Shown here one piece after another: positions 6,323-7,602 of a stretch of 7,602 nt of DNA (position 1 is the stretch's first letter; every line of letters starts with the position of its first letter). The DNA is from JAHIEZ01 sp964598275 (GTDB lineage Bacteria; Patescibacteriota; Microgenomatia; UBA12405). Location of the stretch: the NCBI GenBank assembly GCA_964598275.1, contig CAZRAZ010000033.1, positions 1-7,602 of the forward strand, given 5' to 3'. Both the position numbers and the translations under genes were made by a program. The notes under the pieces are model-generated. The model searched no databases and was not told where the DNA came from. It was given only the letters and a program-made list of their open reading frames with translations.

Positions 6323-6331
6323 TGATATAAT
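6323..6331 (+). promoter_or_regulatory. Extended -10 promoter of the nucleotidyltransferase gene
   Basis: TGATATAAT, identical over nine bases to the rplS promoter. The predicted start near 6338 gives a leader of about 22 nt, A/T-rich with no Shine-Dalgarno sequence. The region at -35 (TAAAAT, 6303-6308) is poor, as with rplS. Confidence 0.65.
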
Positions 6332-6359
6332 ACGATATAGTTTTGAAAAATAACAAATT

Positions 6360-7292
6360 ATGAGTGAAAGACTTAGTCCTAAACCAGTAGATGCAATTTT
6401 ATTAGCAGGAAAAGACCCTGGGAAGGATGGGTTTAATGGCCAGCATAAATTTTCTATTGAACTGGGGGGTAGAAGCGTTTTAAGTACAGTTTTAGACGCT
6501 CTCGACAGCGCATCTTTTGTTGATAGAGTCATCTGTGTCGGGCCAGTTGAAAAATTACAGGATGAGGTTTGTGGAAGAAGAAAGGACTACATTCTAGTCG
6601 AGGAAAGAGGATCGCTTTGGGACAATGTTTCTACTGGTATCGAACAACAGCAAAAAGTAAGAGGAGATAAAGAAGTTTTTATAGTTTGTTCTGACTTACC
6701 ATTTTTAACTTCGCAATCTGTAGACTGGATGGTTATAAATTCACAAAGAAATGCAAATATCCAAGTTCCAGTTGTGCCCCAATCAGTTGTTCAGCAACTT
6801 TCACCAACTTACGAAACTTACTATTGGCCGATGAAAGAATTTGCTTTTAAAATGGGCAATAATGTTTTCATTGATATTAACAGGCTTTCTGATGATAGGC
6901 TCCGTACATTACTAAATGACTATAGAGGATCGGGTTCAGATAACTACATGCTGATGTCGTTACAAAGATTAACTTTACTTCAGAAGTATGGTGGAAATGA
7001 AGCGGTATATACAACTATGATTAACTATGCCTCTAAATTACTTCAAATGAGAGGTTTTACCGGAAACAGGGTTCCTTTTTCTGGGTTTAGAAATAAAGCG
7101 GATTATGAGAGAGTTATGTCAAAGATACTTGGTACCAAAGCAGAAATGCTATCAGTACCGTTTGTTGACGTAGTGCTTGATATTGATAATCCCCGAAGAA
7201 CAGGAATTTTTCAAAGAGGATATGATAAAATTTGGGAAGTAGTTAGATCGCAAGCGAATGTAGAAAGGGGAACTTTAGAAGGAGTAAAATAG
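6360..7292 (+). CDS. MobA-like NTP transferase (GT-A fold nucleotidyltransferase)
   Basis: Probable enzyme that transfers a nucleotidyl group from an NTP to a phosphorylated acceptor; the acceptor cannot be named. Residues 9-24 (PVDAILLAGKDPGKDG) form the N-terminal strand and phosphate loop, with K30 (QHKFSIELGGRSVL) as the conserved Lys, VDRVICVGP (54-62) as the next strand, CSDLPFLT (110-117) with D112 as the likely metal ligand, and DIDNP (274-278) near the end, a common C-terminal motif in MobA- and IspD-like folds. Typical members read LAGG; this one reads LAGK. At 310 aa it is longer than MobA (about 195) or IspD (about 230), with a middle region (about 145-240) I do not recognise. No signal peptide or membrane segment. 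It stands alone with its own promoter. 20 of its 22 Arg codons are AGA or AGG, against 0 of 10 in lgt, and the + strand here is G-rich: it looks unlike the genes before 5822. Confidence 0.75.
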   Translation: MSERLSPKPVDAILLAGKDPGKDGFNGQHKFSIELGGRSVLSTVLDALDSASFVDRVICVGPVEKLQDEVCGRRKDYILVEERGSLWDNVSTGIEQQQKVRGDKEVFIVCSDLPFLTSQSVDWMVINSQRNANIQVPVVPQSVVQQLSPTYETYYWPMKEFAFKMGNNVFIDINRLSDDRLRTLLNDYRGSGSDNYMLMSLQRLTLLQKYGGNEAVYTTMINYASKLLQMRGFTGNRVPFSGFRNKADYERVMSKILGTKAEMLSVPFVDVVLDIDNPRRTGIFQRGYDKIWEVVRSQANVERGTLEGVK

Positions 7293-7313
7293 AACTGTTT
7301 TCCGGGCATGGGT

Positions 7314-7364
7314 GGGCGAGGCAAGGAAAACTAAAAATAAATTCCTTGTTCGCCCGAAGGGCGA
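7314..7364 (+). other. Competing hairpins after the nucleotidyltransferase gene
   Basis: GGGCGA (7314-7319) plus CAAGGAA (7322-7328) pair with TTCCTTG (7342-7348) plus TCGCCC (7350-7355) around a 13-nt A-rich loop, with a small bulge. TCGCCC can instead pair with a second GGGCGA at 7359-7364 across a 3-nt GAA loop. The two folds exclude each other. It lies 21 nt past the stop codon and could end the transcript, but no T-run follows, so I do not call it an intrinsic terminator. Confidence 0.45.
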
Positions 7365-7586
7365 GAAAATCGCGCGCGCAAAAAAGAAAATTTAAGCCGA
7401 TTGTCATCGGCTCTAAAAAATATCGGCTCGAACTTATTTTTGAAGGACGGAGAGTTAGTAATCGATTTAAAAAAGCCGTTTGCGACGCTTCGCGCGGCCG
7501 CATTCGCGCGGCGTCGCGTACCCAGCCCTGACGCGAATTCCCTGAGTGTGACCCCGCCGGGAATCGAACCCGGGTTATCAGGATGA
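7341..7586 (+). pseudogene. Probable serine-recombinase C-terminal remnant
   Basis: The frame is open from 7341 (after a TAA at 7338) to the TGA at 7584. Its middle, SSALKNIGSNLFLKDGELVI (7404-7463) followed by DLKKPFATL, looks like the C-terminal end of large serine recombinases common in CPR genomes, where an L(K)xxGSNLxLKDxxL-(K)KPF pattern closes the protein. I recognise this from memory of such proteins, not from a search. Everything N-terminal (resolvase catalytic domain, recombinase domain, zinc ribbon) is missing from this window, and the upstream 30 codons look random, so only a fragment is left. The frame then runs through a GC-rich palindrome and into the antisense strand of tRNA-Glu, where PPGIEPG is merely the tRNA read backwards. 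The alternative is a chance open frame. Confidence 0.45.
7482..7517. repeat. GC-rich palindrome with internal direct repeat
   Basis: GCGACGC (7482-7488) and GCGTCGC (7511-7517) are perfect inverted arms; inside them CGCGCG (7491-7496) and CGCGCG (7505-7510) add six pairs after a 2-nt bulge, with an 8-nt loop. The same stretch holds a 10-bp direct repeat, TTCGCGCGGC, at 7489-7498 and 7503-7512. It shares the octamer GCGCGGCG (7506-7513) with the palindrome at 6058. Confidence 0.6.
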
Positions 7587-7602
7587 AAACCTGATGTCCT
7601 AA
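7549..7602 (-). tRNA. tRNA-Glu (anticodon UUC), 5' part beyond the window
   Basis: Reading the - strand from 7602, the sequence gives the end of the D-arm (AGGAC), an anticodon arm TCAGG-TTTTCAT-CCTGA with anticodon TTC, a 4-nt variable region TAAC, a T-arm CCGGG-TTCGATT-CCCGG, the 3' acceptor strand CGGGGTC and discriminator A at 7549. The layout, including TAAC, matches bacterial tRNA-Glu. About 21 nt of the 5' side lie outside. CCA is not encoded, as for tRNA-Lys. Confidence 0.9.

Noticed and set aside
5822..6359. Replication origin at the skew change
   Set aside because: No DnaA-box-like 9-mers, no AT-rich 13-mer array and no dnaA, dnaN or gyr gene beside it; an insertion or inversion explains the change as well.
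1..7292. Recoded TGA (genetic code 25) as in some CPR lineages
   Set aside because: None of the intact genes contains an in-frame TGA; all end in TAA or TAG, and Gly and Trp use normal codons.
6093..7433. 11-mer TCGGCTCGAAC at 6093 and 7423
   Set aside because: Several 11-mer matches are expected by chance in a window of this size.
7346..7531. 61-residue basic open frame on the + strand
   Set aside because: Arg/Lys-rich content comes from the GC-rich palindromes; the neighbouring frame gives the recombinase-like sequence instead.
1..7602. CRISPR array or toxin-antitoxin pair
   Set aside because: No spaced direct repeats of 20-40 bp and no adjacent pair of small genes with recognisable motifs were found.

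Overview
The window reads as a short chromosomal piece from a bacterium of the Candidate Phyla Radiation (Patescibacteria), perhaps a Microgenomates-like lineage. The pointers are a CPR-flavoured DnaE, tRNA genes without an encoded CCA, tight gene packing, very short 5' leaders, and no Shine-Dalgarno sequence at any visible start. The lineage is an inference; no 16S rRNA lies here.

Positions 1-5821 are compact housekeeping sequence. On the + strand lie the 3' two thirds of dnaE (DNA polymerase III alpha), rplS (ribosomal protein L19) behind its own extended -10 promoter, tRNA-Lys(UUU), lgt (prolipoprotein diacylglyceryl transferase, starting 3 nt after the tRNA) and a membrane-anchored or secreted staphylococcal-nuclease-type nuclease 1 nt after lgt. 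Converging on these from the - strand is xseA-xseB, both subunits of exodeoxyribonuclease VII, with a promoter that predicts a leaderless xseA mRNA. Lgt, the nuclease and exonuclease VII concern the envelope and DNA breakdown or repair; no common pathway is required to explain their proximity.

Positions 5822-7602 differ. A 538-bp stretch without an intact gene holds a Nudix hydrolase remnant with a nearly complete Nudix box, a spike of about 80% GC with a strong palindrome, an 8-bp hairpin, and two interlocked inverted repeats with pseudoknot topology (6174-6259). Next comes an intact MobA-like nucleotidyltransferase with its own extended -10 promoter, then a region of competing hairpins, a probable serine-recombinase C-terminal remnant, a second GC-rich palindrome, and the 3' part of tRNA-Glu(UUC) on the - strand, cut by the window end.

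The + strand is C-rich before about 5822 and mostly G-rich after it, whichever strand the genes use, and Arg codon choice flips from CGC/CGT (10 of 10 in lgt) to AGA/AGG (20 of 22 in the nucleotidyltransferase). With the gene debris and the tRNA at the far side, this suggests an inserted or inverted segment next to tRNA-Glu. I see no complete new defence or mobile system. The pseudoknot-like element and this boundary are the most unusual things here.
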